Program-made: the position numbers and the translations under genes
The notes under the pieces: model-generated
What the model saw: only the letters and a program-made list of their open reading frames with translations
Databases searched by the model: none
What the model was told of the DNA's origin: nothing
Origin: Solimicrobium sp040544425
GTDB lineage: Bacteria > Pseudomonadota > Gammaproteobacteria > Burkholderiales > Burkholderiaceae_D
DNA: 64,000 nt
Direction: 5' to 3'
NCBI GenBank assembly: GCA_040544425.1
Contig: JBEONO010000004.1
Coordinates: forward strand, 1 to 64,000
Part shown: piece after piece, positions 48,399-57,767 of the stretch
Position numbering within the stretch: the stretch's first letter is position 1
How the letters are laid out: every line of letters starts with the position of its first letter

Positions 48399-51374
48399 AT
48401 GAAAACGTCATTCAACTTACTCCTCGCACTCGCTGTGACGATGCTGTTCTCAGCCTGCGGCTCAAAAAGTGACAGCAGTTCCTCGGCGGTGGTCGTGTCG
48501 GGCGGCGTACCGATTGCGTATGCCAAGCGCGTCAACACCATCAGCATGAATCCGACCAATGGCGCGCCGACCGCTGATGGCGGTGATCTGATTGTGCGCG
48601 AAGTGGCCTCCGCCTCCGGCATCGAACACAATATCACTAGCACCTACACCCAGGGCAAGGGCGACGTGAACAGTCTGGATGTATCGTATGACGGTAAAAA
48701 AATCGTGTTTGCCATGCGCTGCCCGACTACCAATACCGCCACCATTGCCGGTGGCCCGGCCTGTACCGGCCGCTTCAATATCTGGGAATATGACATGAGC
48801 AGTGGTGGCCTTGCTGGCGGTTCCCTGCGCCGCATTACCAGCTCGGGCAGTGCCGATGATGTTGAGCCGACTTATCTGCCGGGCGGCACCGGTTTTGTGT
48901 TTACCTCCAACCGTCAGACCACCTCGAGCCAGAATCAGGCCCTCGGAAAATCCTATTTCGCACTCGACGAGTACGAACGTGAACGCGTCTTCAACCTGCA
49001 TACCATGGCGGCCGACGGCAGCAATATCACCCAGATTTCATTCAATCAAAGCCATGACCGTTCGCCCGTGGTCAGACCGGATGGCAAGATCATGTACGCA
49101 CGCTGGGATCACGTCGGCGGCCGCAATCACTTCAAAGTGTTTACCGTCAATCCGGATGGTACCAACCTGTTTGTTCTGTACGGTTCGCACAGCGACGGAA
49201 ACAGCTTTTTACATCCGCGCGATATGGATCCGAAAGGCCCGCACGCCGGATTTCTGGCCACCGACCTGATGCCGCTGTCACGCACCCAGGAAGGCGGCGC
49301 GCTGATGTTTGTGAATGCGGCCGACTACTCGGACGACAGTTCGCCGATCAGTCCTTCGGTACCGGCGAGCGGCGGCCAGATGCAGGGCACACCACAGCAA
49401 TTGAATTACGACCGCGGTTTCTCGCAGTATGGACGGGTCACCACCCCTTATCCGCTGTGGGATGGTACCGACCGGGTACTGCTCGCCTACACGCCTTGCG
49501 AAGTAAATAACGCCGGTGTTGAAGTCTCCTGCGCGACCCTGACACCTGCCCAGATCACCGATTTGTCCAACACCAATAAACTCAATACCGACGTGGCGGT
49601 CGATCCCCTGCAGGATAATGTCAAGGCCACTTACGCGATTTACATGCTGGACTCGGTCAAGCAGACACTGTTGAACGTGGCAACGCCACCGGTTGGATTC
49701 ATGTACACCCATCCGGTCGCGTTGATGGCCCGCACCGAGCCTGCAGTGCATTCGCCAGCCAGTCCGGATGCGACCTTGGCGCAACAGAATATGGGCTTGC
49801 TCGACGTGCGTAGTGTCTACGATACCGATTCACTGGGTCGCATGGGCAGCGCAGCACTGGCAGCATCTGACCTGCCCAATGGCTGCACCACCTCAATCCC
49901 GCAGATTGCGCCGACCGACCCGCTCGATAATCGCGCCACGGTGGCTGATTTGAACAGCATGAAAGATCCGGCCAATCCGGCGTATCTGTGTGCACCAGCC
50001 AAGTTTATCCGGGCGGTGCGTGCAGTTGCGCCACCTTCCGGCACCACCGGCATGCGTGCAGCGATCGGCGAAACCGAATTCGAAATGCAGCAGATTCTCG
50101 GTTATGCCCCGATCGAGCCGGACGGTTCATTCAAACTGATGGTACCGGCTGACACCCCGATCGCGCTGGCCGTGGTGGATGCGCAAGGCCGCGCATTCCA
50201 GACCCATACCAACTGGATCCAGGTTCGTCCCGGTGAACACCGCACCTGCGACGGTTGCCACAGTCCACGCCGCGGCGGCGCAATCAACTCGGGAACGGTC
50301 GTCAATACCGTGCCAAGTGCCTGGTTGCCTGCGATGGCAAGCGCTCATCAGCAAGGCGAAACCATGGCTGATACCCGGACCAGAATCGACCCGAGCGCGC
50401 TGATGTTGAAAGCTGATCCGGTCTCCGCAGATATCTGGGCAGCAGGTGCGCAGGCACGGCCTGCGTTGGCAATACGCTACACCAGCACCCCCTCGAGTGC
50501 CGATGATTTGGTGACGCTGGCCCCGACTAACGGTATTATCAACTACCCTGATCATATCCAGCCGATCTGGACGCGACTGCGCGGGGTGTCGAATGCGAAT
50601 ACCTGTACCAACTGCCATACCAGCGCCGATACGATATTGAATCTGAGCGCAACGACAGGTGGCAGCGGACGCCTGACTTCTTATGACCAACTGATGATAG
50701 GGGTACCTTTGCTGAACGCCTCCGGCCAACCGCAAACAATGATAGAAGAAGGTGTGCTGGTAATCAAACGGGCGGAAGCTCTGGTTGATACGGCGGCGAG
50801 CGAATCGACGGCACTGGGTCTGGCAAGGAAGAGTCGACTGATGGAAATCATGGCCGGCCAGACACTGATGTCGACCAGCACCGCGCAGGCAGCCCATCCG
50901 ACCCCGGCACTGAATCATTCCGGCATGTTGAACGCGGCTGAAAAACGCCTGATCGCCGAATGGATAGACACCGGCGGCAAATATTATAACGACCCGTTCA
51001 ATGTCAACAGCGGTATCTCCACCGTGACTGGCCTGAATGAAGACACCTTCAAGGCCCAGGTGTATCCGATCATTCTGTCGACCTGTTTCAATGGCTGCCA
51101 CAATGCGGTCGGCAGTACCGCCACCGGAAAAGCAGCAGGCTCGGCATTCCGCAATAACCGCTTCGTGCTGACCGGCGATCCGGACGGCGATTACAACGTC
51201 ACGCTGACCATGATCAACAACGCCTGCCAGCCGAATTCAAATTATCTGCTGACCAGGCCCTCGACGATTCCCCATCCACCAGGAGCCGTGGGTGTGACCA
51301 CAGCCGTGTTGCCAATCGGTAGCGCCAACTACAATACGATCGCCAACTGGATCTCGGGAGGTTGCCATCCATGA
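48399..51374 (+). CDS. PD40-type beta-propeller lipoprotein with c-type heme motifs
   Basis: A 991-residue lipoprotein: signal peptide, lipobox LFSAC with Cys20. The N-terminal half has WD40/TolB-like PD40 segments (LDVSYDGKKIVFAMRCPTT, VEPTYLPGGTGFVFTSNRQT, HDRSPVVRPDGKIMYARWDH). The C-terminal third has a heme-like motif CDGCH (about residue 615), CTNCH (about 736), and a variant CFNGCH (about 895). A related architecture is found in the hydrazine synthase alpha-like family, but no such role is implied. It probably binds one to three hemes in the periplasm on the outer membrane. It ends with an ATGA overlap into the next lipoprotein gene. Confidence 0.82.
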   Translation: MKTSFNLLLALAVTMLFSACGSKSDSSSSAVVVSGGVPIAYAKRVNTISMNPTNGAPTADGGDLIVREVASASGIEHNITSTYTQGKGDVNSLDVSYDGKKIVFAMRCPTTNTATIAGGPACTGRFNIWEYDMSSGGLAGGSLRRITSSGSADDVEPTYLPGGTGFVFTSNRQTTSSQNQALGKSYFALDEYERERVFNLHTMAADGSNITQISFNQSHDRSPVVRPDGKIMYARWDHVGGRNHFKVFTVNPDGTNLFVLYGSHSDGNSFLHPRDMDPKGPHAGFLATDLMPLSRTQEGGALMFVNAADYSDDSSPISPSVPASGGQMQGTPQQLNYDRGFSQYGRVTTPYPLWDGTDRVLLAYTPCEVNNAGVEVSCATLTPAQITDLSNTNKLNTDVAVDPLQDNVKATYAIYMLDSVKQTLLNVATPPVGFMYTHPVALMARTEPAVHSPASPDATLAQQNMGLLDVRSVYDTDSLGRMGSAALAASDLPNGCTTSIPQIAPTDPLDNRATVADLNSMKDPANPAYLCAPAKFIRAVRAVAPPSGTTGMRAAIGETEFEMQQILGYAPIEPDGSFKLMVPADTPIALAVVDAQGRAFQTHTNWIQVRPGEHRTCDGCHSPRRGGAINSGTVVNTVPSAWLPAMASAHQQGETMADTRTRIDPSALMLKADPVSADIWAAGAQARPALAIRYTSTPSSADDLVTLAPTNGIINYPDHIQPIWTRLRGVSNANTCTNCHTSADTILNLSATTGGSGRLTSYDQLMIGVPLLNASGQPQTMIEEGVLVIKRAEALVDTAASESTALGLARKSRLMEIMAGQTLMSTSTAQAAHPTPALNHSGMLNAAEKRLIAEWIDTGGKYYNDPFNVNSGISTVTGLNEDTFKAQVYPIILSTCFNGCHNAVGSTATGKAAGSAFRNNRFVLTGDPDGDYNVTLTMINNACQPNSNYLLTRPSTIPHPPGAVGVTTAVLPIGSANYNTIANWISGGCHP

Positions 51375-51961
51375 ACAGGCTCGCTTTGGCTTCACTGTTC
51401 ATGATGATATTGGCAGCTTGTGGCGGATCATCCAGTCCCCTGGGTAATCCGCCCACCGTCATCAATACGCCGGTCACCACCAATCAGTCGCTGTCGTTTG
51501 CCTATTACCAGCGCTGCATCAATCCGATTTTCGAGGCGCAGCTGCAATCGGCCAGCGGTCAGAGCAATACCTGTTCTTCGGCCGGATGTCACGCCTACGC
51601 CAGCGGTGCCGGGGGTGCATTGCGGATCATCCCGACTGCGCAACTGGTTGACGTCACCAACTCAGCCAATACGTCTGCAGTGATCAAGGCGAGCGACATG
51701 TACAAGAATTTTTATTCGACGCAAAGTGAAGTCGTGGTCGCCTCGCCAACCCAAAGCCGTTTGCTCAACAAGCCGCTGCTGCGCGGTGTACTGCACGGCG
51801 GTGGCCTGATTTTTTCAGATGCCAACGATCCGCACGTCAGACTCATGAGCTACTGGATCAATAATCCGGCGCCGCTGGGTGCCGATGAATTCAGCCCGGC
51901 GACCTACAATATGTTCACGCCTGCAGGCGACCCTATCAATGGAGCATGCAACACACAATGA
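51371..51961 (+). CDS. Small lipoprotein with a CxxxxCH motif
   Basis: A 196-residue lipoprotein from the ATG at 51371, which overlaps the stop of the previous gene (ATGA). The lipobox is ILAAC with Cys17. The mature part contains CSSAGCHAYASGAGGALRII, a spaced variant of a heme-binding motif (C-x4-CH), then TQSRLLNKPLLRGVLHGGGL. The sequence pattern resembles the C-terminal cytochrome-like domain of the preceding lipoprotein. It may be a partner electron carrier, or a metal-binding relic that lost heme. It overlaps the next gene by 4 bp. Confidence 0.78.
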   Translation: MNRLALASLFMMILAACGGSSSPLGNPPTVINTPVTTNQSLSFAYYQRCINPIFEAQLQSASGQSNTCSSAGCHAYASGAGGALRIIPTAQLVDVTNSANTSAVIKASDMYKNFYSTQSEVVVASPTQSRLLNKPLLRGVLHGGGLIFSDANDPHVRLMSYWINNPAPLGADEFSPATYNMFTPAGDPINGACNTQ

Positions 51962-52761
51962 CCTTCTCACACCGCGCAACCTTCTATCAACGGATCATCC
52001 TGGCGCTGGCACTGATCGCTGGCCTGGTCCCGGCACTGGTCCCGTCACTTGCCACGGCGCAGGAAACCACGCCGCCCACAGCCCAAAATCCCGATGAACG
52101 CCTGCAGGTCACCGATCCTTATCTGGAAATGCATACCGGACCTGGCCGTGGCTATCCGGTATTTTTCGTTGTGCCGCGCGGCCAGGGAGTCTGGATTACC
52201 CTGCGTCACACCGACTGGTACAAGGTCTTGACTGAAGAAGGCAAAGAAGGCTGGGTGCTGCGTGCGCAACTCGAATCGACCCTGACGGCAGCCGGTGCGC
52301 AAAAACCGTTCCGCGATATTTTGCTCGACGATTATCTGAACCGCAAAGTCCAGCTTGGTGCCGCCTGGGGTGAATTCAAATCCGAACCGATGCTGAAAAT
52401 TTTCACCAGCTATCGCCTGTCCGAAACGCTCAGCGTGGAAGCCACGGTCGGTCAGGTGCAGGGCGTGTTTTCCGGTACCGATCTCTGGCATATCAATCTC
52501 AACGCCGAGCCCTGGTCGGACCAGCGCATTTCGCCGTTTTTCGGGATTGGTCTGGGCAAGTTTAAAAATCTGCCCAATCAAAGTCTGGTCGGCGCGCTTC
52601 CCACCAAGGCGCAACTGGCCAATGCCACCTTCGGTGTTCGTTACTACCTGACCGAGCGCTTTATCCTGCGCGCCGATTACACGATCTACACCGCCTATGT
52701 GTCCGATCAGCGCTCTATCGAATACCACGCCGCGACTGCCGGCATTTCCTTCTTCTTTTGA
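51958..52761 (+). CDS. Exported SH3-domain and beta-barrel protein
   Basis: A 267-residue exported protein from the ATG at 51958 (ATGA overlap with the previous gene). The signal peptide ends LATAQE. A bacterial SH3 domain covers about residues 45-105 (DPYLEMHTGPGRGYPVFFVV, then TDWYKVLTEEGKEGWVLRAQ). The rest is strand-rich (VQLGAAWGEFKSEPMLKIF, FILRADYTIYTAYV) and ends TAGISFFF, i.e. an OmpA-size barrel. SH3 domains of this type often bind peptidoglycan, so it may join the outer membrane to the wall within the complex. Confidence 0.82.
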   Translation: MTFSHRATFYQRIILALALIAGLVPALVPSLATAQETTPPTAQNPDERLQVTDPYLEMHTGPGRGYPVFFVVPRGQGVWITLRHTDWYKVLTEEGKEGWVLRAQLESTLTAAGAQKPFRDILLDDYLNRKVQLGAAWGEFKSEPMLKIFTSYRLSETLSVEATVGQVQGVFSGTDLWHINLNAEPWSDQRISPFFGIGLGKFKNLPNQSLVGALPTKAQLANATFGVRYYLTERFILRADYTIYTAYVSDQRSIEYHAATAGISFFF

Positions 52762-52772
52762 GAACAACAACG

Positions 52773-53423
52773 ATGAAAAATATCCGCATTCTCTTACTCT
52801 CTGCATTGGCATGCTTACCGGCGCTGGCACTGGCTGACAGCGATCCACCGGCGACCCCGGCCGCCCAGAATCAGATCGTGGTGCCGGAAGTGACCCGGCG
52901 CGATATTCAGCCGCCCAAATTTCCTTCCAATGATTTTGATGTCGGCGCGTATTTCGGTACCTACTCGACGCAGAATTTCGGTGCCAGCGGCGTGGCCGGA
53001 CTGCGCCTTGGTTACAACATTACCGAAGACTTTTTTGTGCAGGCGGCCGTGGCCGCCACCAATGTCAGCGACAAAAATTACCGGCAGATTTTGCCGGGCG
53101 GGGTGTTTCCAAAATCGACCGAGCGCCTGAGCTACTACAACCTGTCAGCCGGTTATAACATTCTGCCGGGCGAAGCCTTTATCGGCACCAAATACGCCAT
53201 GCCGTTTCATCTGTATCTGCTCGCTGGCGTCGGCAGCACCACGCTGGATCAGCAAAAACATGCGACCTTCAATTTCGGCACCGGCTTCCGCCTGTTTTTT
53301 ACCGATCACTTCTCGATGCAGATCGACGCCCGTGACCACATCTTTTCCATGGACTTGCTGGGGCAGCGCGAACGCACGCAAAACCTGGAATTGACCGTTG
53401 GCCTGACCGCTTCCTTTTTCTAA
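52773..53423 (+). CDS. Outer-membrane beta-barrel domain protein
   Basis: A 216-residue exported barrel from the ATG at 52773 (MKNIRILLLS); the signal peptide ends LALADS. The strands are clear: FDVGAYFGTYSTQNFGASGV, AGLRLGYNITEDFFVQAAV, FHLYLLAGVGSTTLDQQKH, RLFFTDHFSMQIDARDHIF, and the end TVGLTASFF. It resembles the small 'outer membrane beta-barrel domain' family that recurs in myxobacteria and other proteobacteria beside TPR/ExbBD clusters. It lies 11 bp after the SH3 barrel and 6 bp before the TlpA gene. Confidence 0.83.
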   Translation: MKNIRILLLSALACLPALALADSDPPATPAAQNQIVVPEVTRRDIQPPKFPSNDFDVGAYFGTYSTQNFGASGVAGLRLGYNITEDFFVQAAVAATNVSDKNYRQILPGGVFPKSTERLSYYNLSAGYNILPGEAFIGTKYAMPFHLYLLAGVGSTTLDQQKHATFNFGTGFRLFFTDHFSMQIDARDHIFSMDLLGQRERTQNLELTVGLTASFF

Positions 53424-53429
53424 GACATC

Positions 53430-53921
53430 ATGAAGATCAAACCTATCGTCCTGGCAGCGCTGATTTCGATTACTGCACACAGTGCCCAAGCCGCCATCGC
53501 GCTCGAATCCAAAGCGCCGGATTTCACCCTGCATACCATGGGCGGTCCGAATCTGCGTCTGCAGGAACAGCGCGGCAAAGTCGTGATGATCAACTTCTGG
53601 GCTACCTGGTGCGGTCCCTGTCAGCAGGAATTGCCGCATCTGAATCAGCTGTATGAAAAATACCGCGGCGCCGGGTTTGTCATGCTCGGCGTGAATGTGG
53701 ACGACGATGCGAAACATGCCGGTGATGTCGCCACCAAACTCGGCCTGAAATTTCCGGTACTGCTGGACACCGACAAAGCGCTCTCCAAAACCTACGATCT
53801 GTCGACCATGCCCTCCACCCTGCTGATCGATCGCGAGGGGAAAGTTCATTACATCCACAAGGGTTATCTGGCCGGTGTTGAAGACGAGTACGAAAAACAG
53901 ATCCGGGAGCTACTCAAATGA
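53430..53921 (+). CDS. TlpA/ResA-like periplasmic thiol-disulfide oxidoreductase
   Basis: A 163-residue thioredoxin-fold protein with a signal peptide (ending AQAA). The active site is WCGPC in MINFWATWCGPCQQELPHL (about 58-61), followed by the usual VMLGVNVDDDAKHAGDVATK, and a cis-Pro site in LSTMPSTLLIDREG. TlpA/ResA proteins reduce Cys pairs in apocytochromes or other periplasmic proteins, which fits the CxxCH lipoproteins and the Cys-tailed DUF4266 protein of this operon. The stop overlaps the next gene by 4 bp. Confidence 0.93.
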   Translation: MKIKPIVLAALISITAHSAQAAIALESKAPDFTLHTMGGPNLRLQEQRGKVVMINFWATWCGPCQQELPHLNQLYEKYRGAGFVMLGVNVDDDAKHAGDVATKLGLKFPVLLDTDKALSKTYDLSTMPSTLLIDREGKVHYIHKGYLAGVEDEYEKQIRELLK

Positions 53922-54142
53922 AACTGCGACTGCTAGGGCTGCTGGTGTGCTGCGTCGCCTTCCTGTCCGGATGCGCGATCGAACCCTGGGTGAAACCGTA
54001 TGAGCGCGAGAGCCTGGCTGATCCCATCATGTCGTTTTCTTCCGACCCTTTATCCGGCAAACATTTTGAACATGTGCGCATTGTGCGTGAAGCTGCGCGC
54101 GGTGCAACCGGGGTAGAAGGAGGCGGCTGTGGCTGTAATTAA
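53918..54142 (+). CDS. DUF4266 small lipoprotein with GGGCGCN tail
   Basis: A 74-residue lipoprotein. The lipobox is LSGC with Cys18. The body has the family pattern KPYERESLADPIMSFSSDPL, then GKHFEHVRIVREAARGATGV. The tail is GGGCGCN with Cys71 and Cys73, conserved in the DUF4266 family. Genes of this family commonly sit beside DUF3570, ApbE and thioredoxin genes. The tail could bind a metal or be modified; the GAT tripeptide just before it recalls ApbE target motifs but this is weak. The start overlaps the TlpA stop by 4 bp, and the tail codons supply the ribosome site of the next gene. Confidence 0.88.
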   Translation: MKLRLLGLLVCCVAFLSGCAIEPWVKPYERESLADPIMSFSSDPLSGKHFEHVRIVREAARGATGVEGGGCGCN

Positions 54143-55250
54143 TCCGGTGAAAAAGAGCAACACCCGCTGGCGTCTGCTGTGGCGACTGGCCACCCTGCTC
54201 GGTGGCGTGTTCAATCTCGGTCATGCGCGTGCTGTCACGCTTCCCGAAGATTCGGCTGAAGCCATGTTCCACTACTATAACGGTGGCGGTGTCATCGCTG
54301 ACGGACCGGCGCTGCTGGTGCGCAAATCGCTGGCTGACAGTTTTTCACTGACGGCCGGGTATTATCTGGATGCGGTCACCAACGCCTCGATTGACGTCGT
54401 CACCACCGCCAGTAAGTACAAGGAAAACCGCAGCGAATACAACGTCGGGTTTGACTACCTGTACCGCGATTCCAAAATCACTTTTTCCACCAGCGAAAGT
54501 CGTGAACCGGATTACATCGCCAAAGCCAACAGTCTCGATATCAGTCAGGAGACCTTCGGCGGCATGACCACCGTGAACGTCGGCTTTACCCGCGGCGAAG
54601 ACAACGTCTACAAACATAACGAGCCCAACTTCAAGGAATTCGTCTCGCACTGGCAGTATCGGCTGGGTGTGTCGCAGGTCTTGTCAGCGCACTGGGTGAT
54701 GAGTCTGAACGGCGAGGTGGTCTCCGACAACGGCTATCTGCAAAGTCCGTATCGGGTCGCGCGCGTGTTTGGCGCGGCGGTGCCGGAAAACGATCCGACC
54801 ACCCGATCCTCGCGCGCGCTGGATGTGCGCCTGATCGGCGACCTCGGCAATCACGATGCGGTGCATATGGAAGTGCGCCATTTCTGGGACAACTGGAATA
54901 TCAAGGCGAATAATCTGGAACTTGGCTACAGCCGTTATTTCGGCGAGAACTGGCTGGCCGATACCTCGCTGCGCTACTACAAACAGACCAAGGCGCTGTT
55001 CTACAGCGATAACGCCGCGTCCGACACCTTCTATATTTCACGCAACCGTCAGCTCAGTGATTTTGCTGATATCGGCATCGGTGCCAAAGTTGCCTACACC
55101 CTGAAACGGGAAGGCGCGACCACCCTGAAACTGAATGCGTCTTACGAACTGACCAACTACAAGTACAACGATTTCACCGATTTGCGCACGGGCGGGCTGT
55201 ATTCGTTCAAGTCAAATCTGCTGCAGCTTTACGTGACAGCCAACTTTTAA
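54129..55250 (+). CDS. DUF3570 outer-membrane barrel protein
   Basis: A 373-residue protein of the DUF3570 family, starting with GTG at 54129. AAGGAGG lies 6-7 bases upstream, inside the DUF4266 gene, so the two are tightly coupled (14-bp overlap). The N-terminus carries an arginine-rich signal (KKSNTRWRLLWRLATLLGGV) ending near GHARA. Repeated amphipathic strands (FSLTAGYYLDAVTNASIDVV, EYNVGFDYLYRDSKITFSTS, FAFMRRH-like later segments) run to the end QLYVTANF, a typical barrel terminus. DUF4266 and DUF3570 co-occur widely and probably act together, with the lipoprotein on the barrel's periplasmic side. Confidence 0.88.
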   Translation: MAVINPVKKSNTRWRLLWRLATLLGGVFNLGHARAVTLPEDSAEAMFHYYNGGGVIADGPALLVRKSLADSFSLTAGYYLDAVTNASIDVVTTASKYKENRSEYNVGFDYLYRDSKITFSTSESREPDYIAKANSLDISQETFGGMTTVNVGFTRGEDNVYKHNEPNFKEFVSHWQYRLGVSQVLSAHWVMSLNGEVVSDNGYLQSPYRVARVFGAAVPENDPTTRSSRALDVRLIGDLGNHDAVHMEVRHFWDNWNIKANNLELGYSRYFGENWLADTSLRYYKQTKALFYSDNAASDTFYISRNRQLSDFADIGIGAKVAYTLKREGATTLKLNASYELTNYKYNDFTDLRTGGLYSFKSNLLQLYVTANF

Positions 55251-55260
55251 CGAGACCACT

Positions 55261-55854
55261 ATGAAATCTTTTCTACGTACGCTGATTGCTACCCTGATTG
55301 CCGCCCTGATGTTGACTGCCGCGTTCAATGCCGGCGCGCAGGAAGCTGTCACCATGCCGGTCACACCAGCCACAGAAACACAGGCAGCACCTGCCGCAGC
55401 GGTGGCCGAGGCCCCGCTGGATGACCGGATTCAGGATCTGAAAAGCGATGTGATCAAACTCAATCGCGATTTGCTGGTACTCGAAGAAGAGCTGCTATTC
55501 CCGGCCAATACCCAGGTCGTGCTGTTCGTTTCCATGGATGTCGGCAAGCTGTTTGACCTCGATTCCGTGCAGGTCAAGATCGACGACAAGCTGGTGGCCA
55601 ATTATTTATACACTCCGCTGGAAGTGACCGCACTGCATCGCGGCGGCGTGCAGCGTCTGTACCTCGGCAATCTGCGTGCCGGTGAACACGAACTGGTGGC
55701 TTTCTTTACCGGCGGTGGCCCGCACTTCCGCGACTACAAGCGCGCCACCACCATCAAATTTACCAAGGATACGCAGGCCAAATATGTGGAATTGCGCATC
55801 AAGGATGCGATGAACAAATTACAGCCTGAGTTCGACGTGAAGATTTGGGAATAA
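55261..55854 (+). CDS. Exported coiled-coil protein of the TPR/ExbBD cluster
   Basis: A 197-residue periplasmic protein. The signal peptide ends FNAGAQ. An Ala/Pro/Thr linker leads to a coiled coil (DDRIQDLKSDVIKLNRDLLV, then LEEELLF; about 58-85) and a beta domain (VVLFVSMDVGKLFDLDSVQV, LHRGGVQRLYLGNLRAGEHE, LVAFFTGGGPHFRDYKR). Relatives sit next to TPR and ExbB/ExbD genes in other proteobacteria and are sometimes mislabelled AraC regulators; there is no HTH here. It probably is a periplasmic adaptor in the complex. Confidence 0.78.
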   Translation: MKSFLRTLIATLIAALMLTAAFNAGAQEAVTMPVTPATETQAAPAAAVAEAPLDDRIQDLKSDVIKLNRDLLVLEEELLFPANTQVVLFVSMDVGKLFDLDSVQVKIDDKLVANYLYTPLEVTALHRGGVQRLYLGNLRAGEHELVAFFTGGGPHFRDYKRATTIKFTKDTQAKYVELRIKDAMNKLQPEFDVKIWE

Positions 55855-55856
55855 AG

Positions 55857-57767
55857 ATGTCACTGTCTTTTAGATTGCTCGCCACCCCCTTGCTGCTTGC
55901 CGCGCTGAATTCGTTTGCCGCGGCGGACACGGTCGAGGATAAAACGCCCGGCGCGCCGCATGAAATCAAGGACCCGTATTACGGTGAAACCCTGTTCCAG
56001 TTTTTTCAGGATCACTATTTCAGCACCCTGACCGGCCTGATGGTGTCGCAGCATTTCGAGCGTATCGGACATCACGCCGAAGAGGCCGAAGTGTTGCGCG
56101 GCGGGATATTGCTCTCTTACGGCATGCATCGCGAAGCAGGCGATGTGTTTGAGCGTCTGATTGATATCGGCGCAGCGCCAGCGACCCGCGACCGGGCCTG
56201 GTTTTATCTGGCCAAGATCCGTTATCAGCGCGGCTATCTGCCCGAAGCCGAGGCGGCCTTAAAACATATCGGCAATGACCTGCCGCCGGATCTGCAGGAA
56301 GAACGCGGTTTATTGCAGGCCAATGTCTTGATGGCGCGCTCCGACTATGCCGCCGCGCTGGAGATTCTGCAGCCGATGGAAGCGACGGCGCTCGATCCAA
56401 CTTATGTACGCTATAACCTGGGTATCGCGCTGATGAAAACCGGCAGCAGTGAACGTGGTATCGCCATGCTGGACCAGGTCGGCATCGCGCCCGCCGAAGA
56501 CGAAGAACACCGCGCCCTGCGCGATCGCGCCAATCTGGCGCTGGGCTTTTCCGCGCTGGCTGACAACAACAATCTGCAGGCACGCAGCTACTTTGAGCGA
56601 ATTCGTCTGAAAAGCGCCCAGGCCAACAAAGCCTTGCTGGGCATGGGCTGGTCTTCGGTCTCCGATAAAGAATTCAAACAGGCACTGGTGCCGTGGATGG
56701 AGCTGGCGCAGCGTGACGACAATGACACGGCCGAGCTGGAAGCCAAACTGGCCGTGCCCTATGCCTACGCCGAGCTGGGCGCACTGGGCCAATCTGCCAA
56801 ACTGTATAACGATGCGATCACCGACTTCAGCAAGGAAGATACCGATCTGAATGAATCGATCAGCGCGATCAAATCCGGCAAACTGGTTGATGCGCTGATC
56901 TCGGAAAATCCCGGAGAAGAAATGGGCTGGTTCTGGAGTATCAAGTCACTGCCCACCATGCCGCATTCGGCGCATCTGGCGCATGTGCTGGCCCAACACG
57001 AATTTCAGGAAGCGTTCAAGAACTATCGCGATCTGCAATTCCTGTCCAAGAATTTGACTGACTGGCGCGACAAGCTGAATGTATTTGCAGACATGCTGGA
57101 AAACCGGCGCAAGGCATTTGCCGAACGCCTGCCTCAGGTGATGCAGGAGTCGCAGTCAATTGGTATCAATGCCATGCGTGAGCGGCAGACGCAGCTGACC
57201 CGACAGGTGGCCAGCGCAGCAGCGGACGGCGACGGCATTGCCTTTGCTGATGCCAAACAGACCGCAGTGCTGGCACGCGTGAATGAGGCACAGCAGCTGA
57301 TCGACCGGCATCCGGGCGAAGCCGAATTCACTGCCGCCAGCGACAAGGTGCGGCTGGCGCACGGCGCCCTGACCTGGCAACTGGCCCAGGACTACACCGA
57401 GCGCAGCTACCGGGCACAGCAAGAAGTGCAGACGATCAGCGCGCAGATCGGGCGGGCGCAACAACTTGAAGCCGAATTGCTGCAGGCCCAGCGCGACGAG
57501 CCGCTCCACTTTGATCAGTTCGAGCAACGCCTGAACGCGATCTCGGCAGCGCTCAACAACACCATTCCGCGCATCGCAGCCCTGTCGCAGGAACAGCAGC
57601 AGGCAGTGCAGGACATTGCGATCGCGCAGCTGAGTCACGAAAGAACCCTGCTGGTGCAATACACCACCCAGGCCAAATTTGCCCTGGCCCAGCTGTATGA
57701 TCGCGGCACGGGTCATACCACACCAAACACTACATTAAAGACGGAGGCAGATCATGCGACGCCTTAG
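55857..57767 (+). CDS. Exported TPR protein of the envelope complex
   Basis: A 636-residue protein from the ATG at 55857 (GGGA 7 bases upstream). The signal peptide ends SFAAADT. TPR-like units run from about residue 45 to 280: AEEAEVLRGGILLSYGMHRE, ARDRAWFYLAKIRYQRGYLP, YNLGIALMKTGSSERGIAML, ARSYFERIRLKSAQANKALL and so on. The C-terminal half is long helix rich in Gln/Glu/Ala, probably a coiled coil (about 400-620). The C-terminus overlaps the next gene by 14 bp. It resembles the TPR proteins encoded beside AglRQS-like motors in Myxococcus; similarity is architectural. Confidence 0.8.
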   Translation: MSLSFRLLATPLLLAALNSFAAADTVEDKTPGAPHEIKDPYYGETLFQFFQDHYFSTLTGLMVSQHFERIGHHAEEAEVLRGGILLSYGMHREAGDVFERLIDIGAAPATRDRAWFYLAKIRYQRGYLPEAEAALKHIGNDLPPDLQEERGLLQANVLMARSDYAAALEILQPMEATALDPTYVRYNLGIALMKTGSSERGIAMLDQVGIAPAEDEEHRALRDRANLALGFSALADNNNLQARSYFERIRLKSAQANKALLGMGWSSVSDKEFKQALVPWMELAQRDDNDTAELEAKLAVPYAYAELGALGQSAKLYNDAITDFSKEDTDLNESISAIKSGKLVDALISENPGEEMGWFWSIKSLPTMPHSAHLAHVLAQHEFQEAFKNYRDLQFLSKNLTDWRDKLNVFADMLENRRKAFAERLPQVMQESQSIGINAMRERQTQLTRQVASAAADGDGIAFADAKQTAVLARVNEAQQLIDRHPGEAEFTAASDKVRLAHGALTWQLAQDYTERSYRAQQEVQTISAQIGRAQQLEAELLQAQRDEPLHFDQFEQRLNAISAALNNTIPRIAALSQEQQQAVQDIAIAQLSHERTLLVQYTTQAKFALAQLYDRGTGHTTPNTTLKTEADHATP

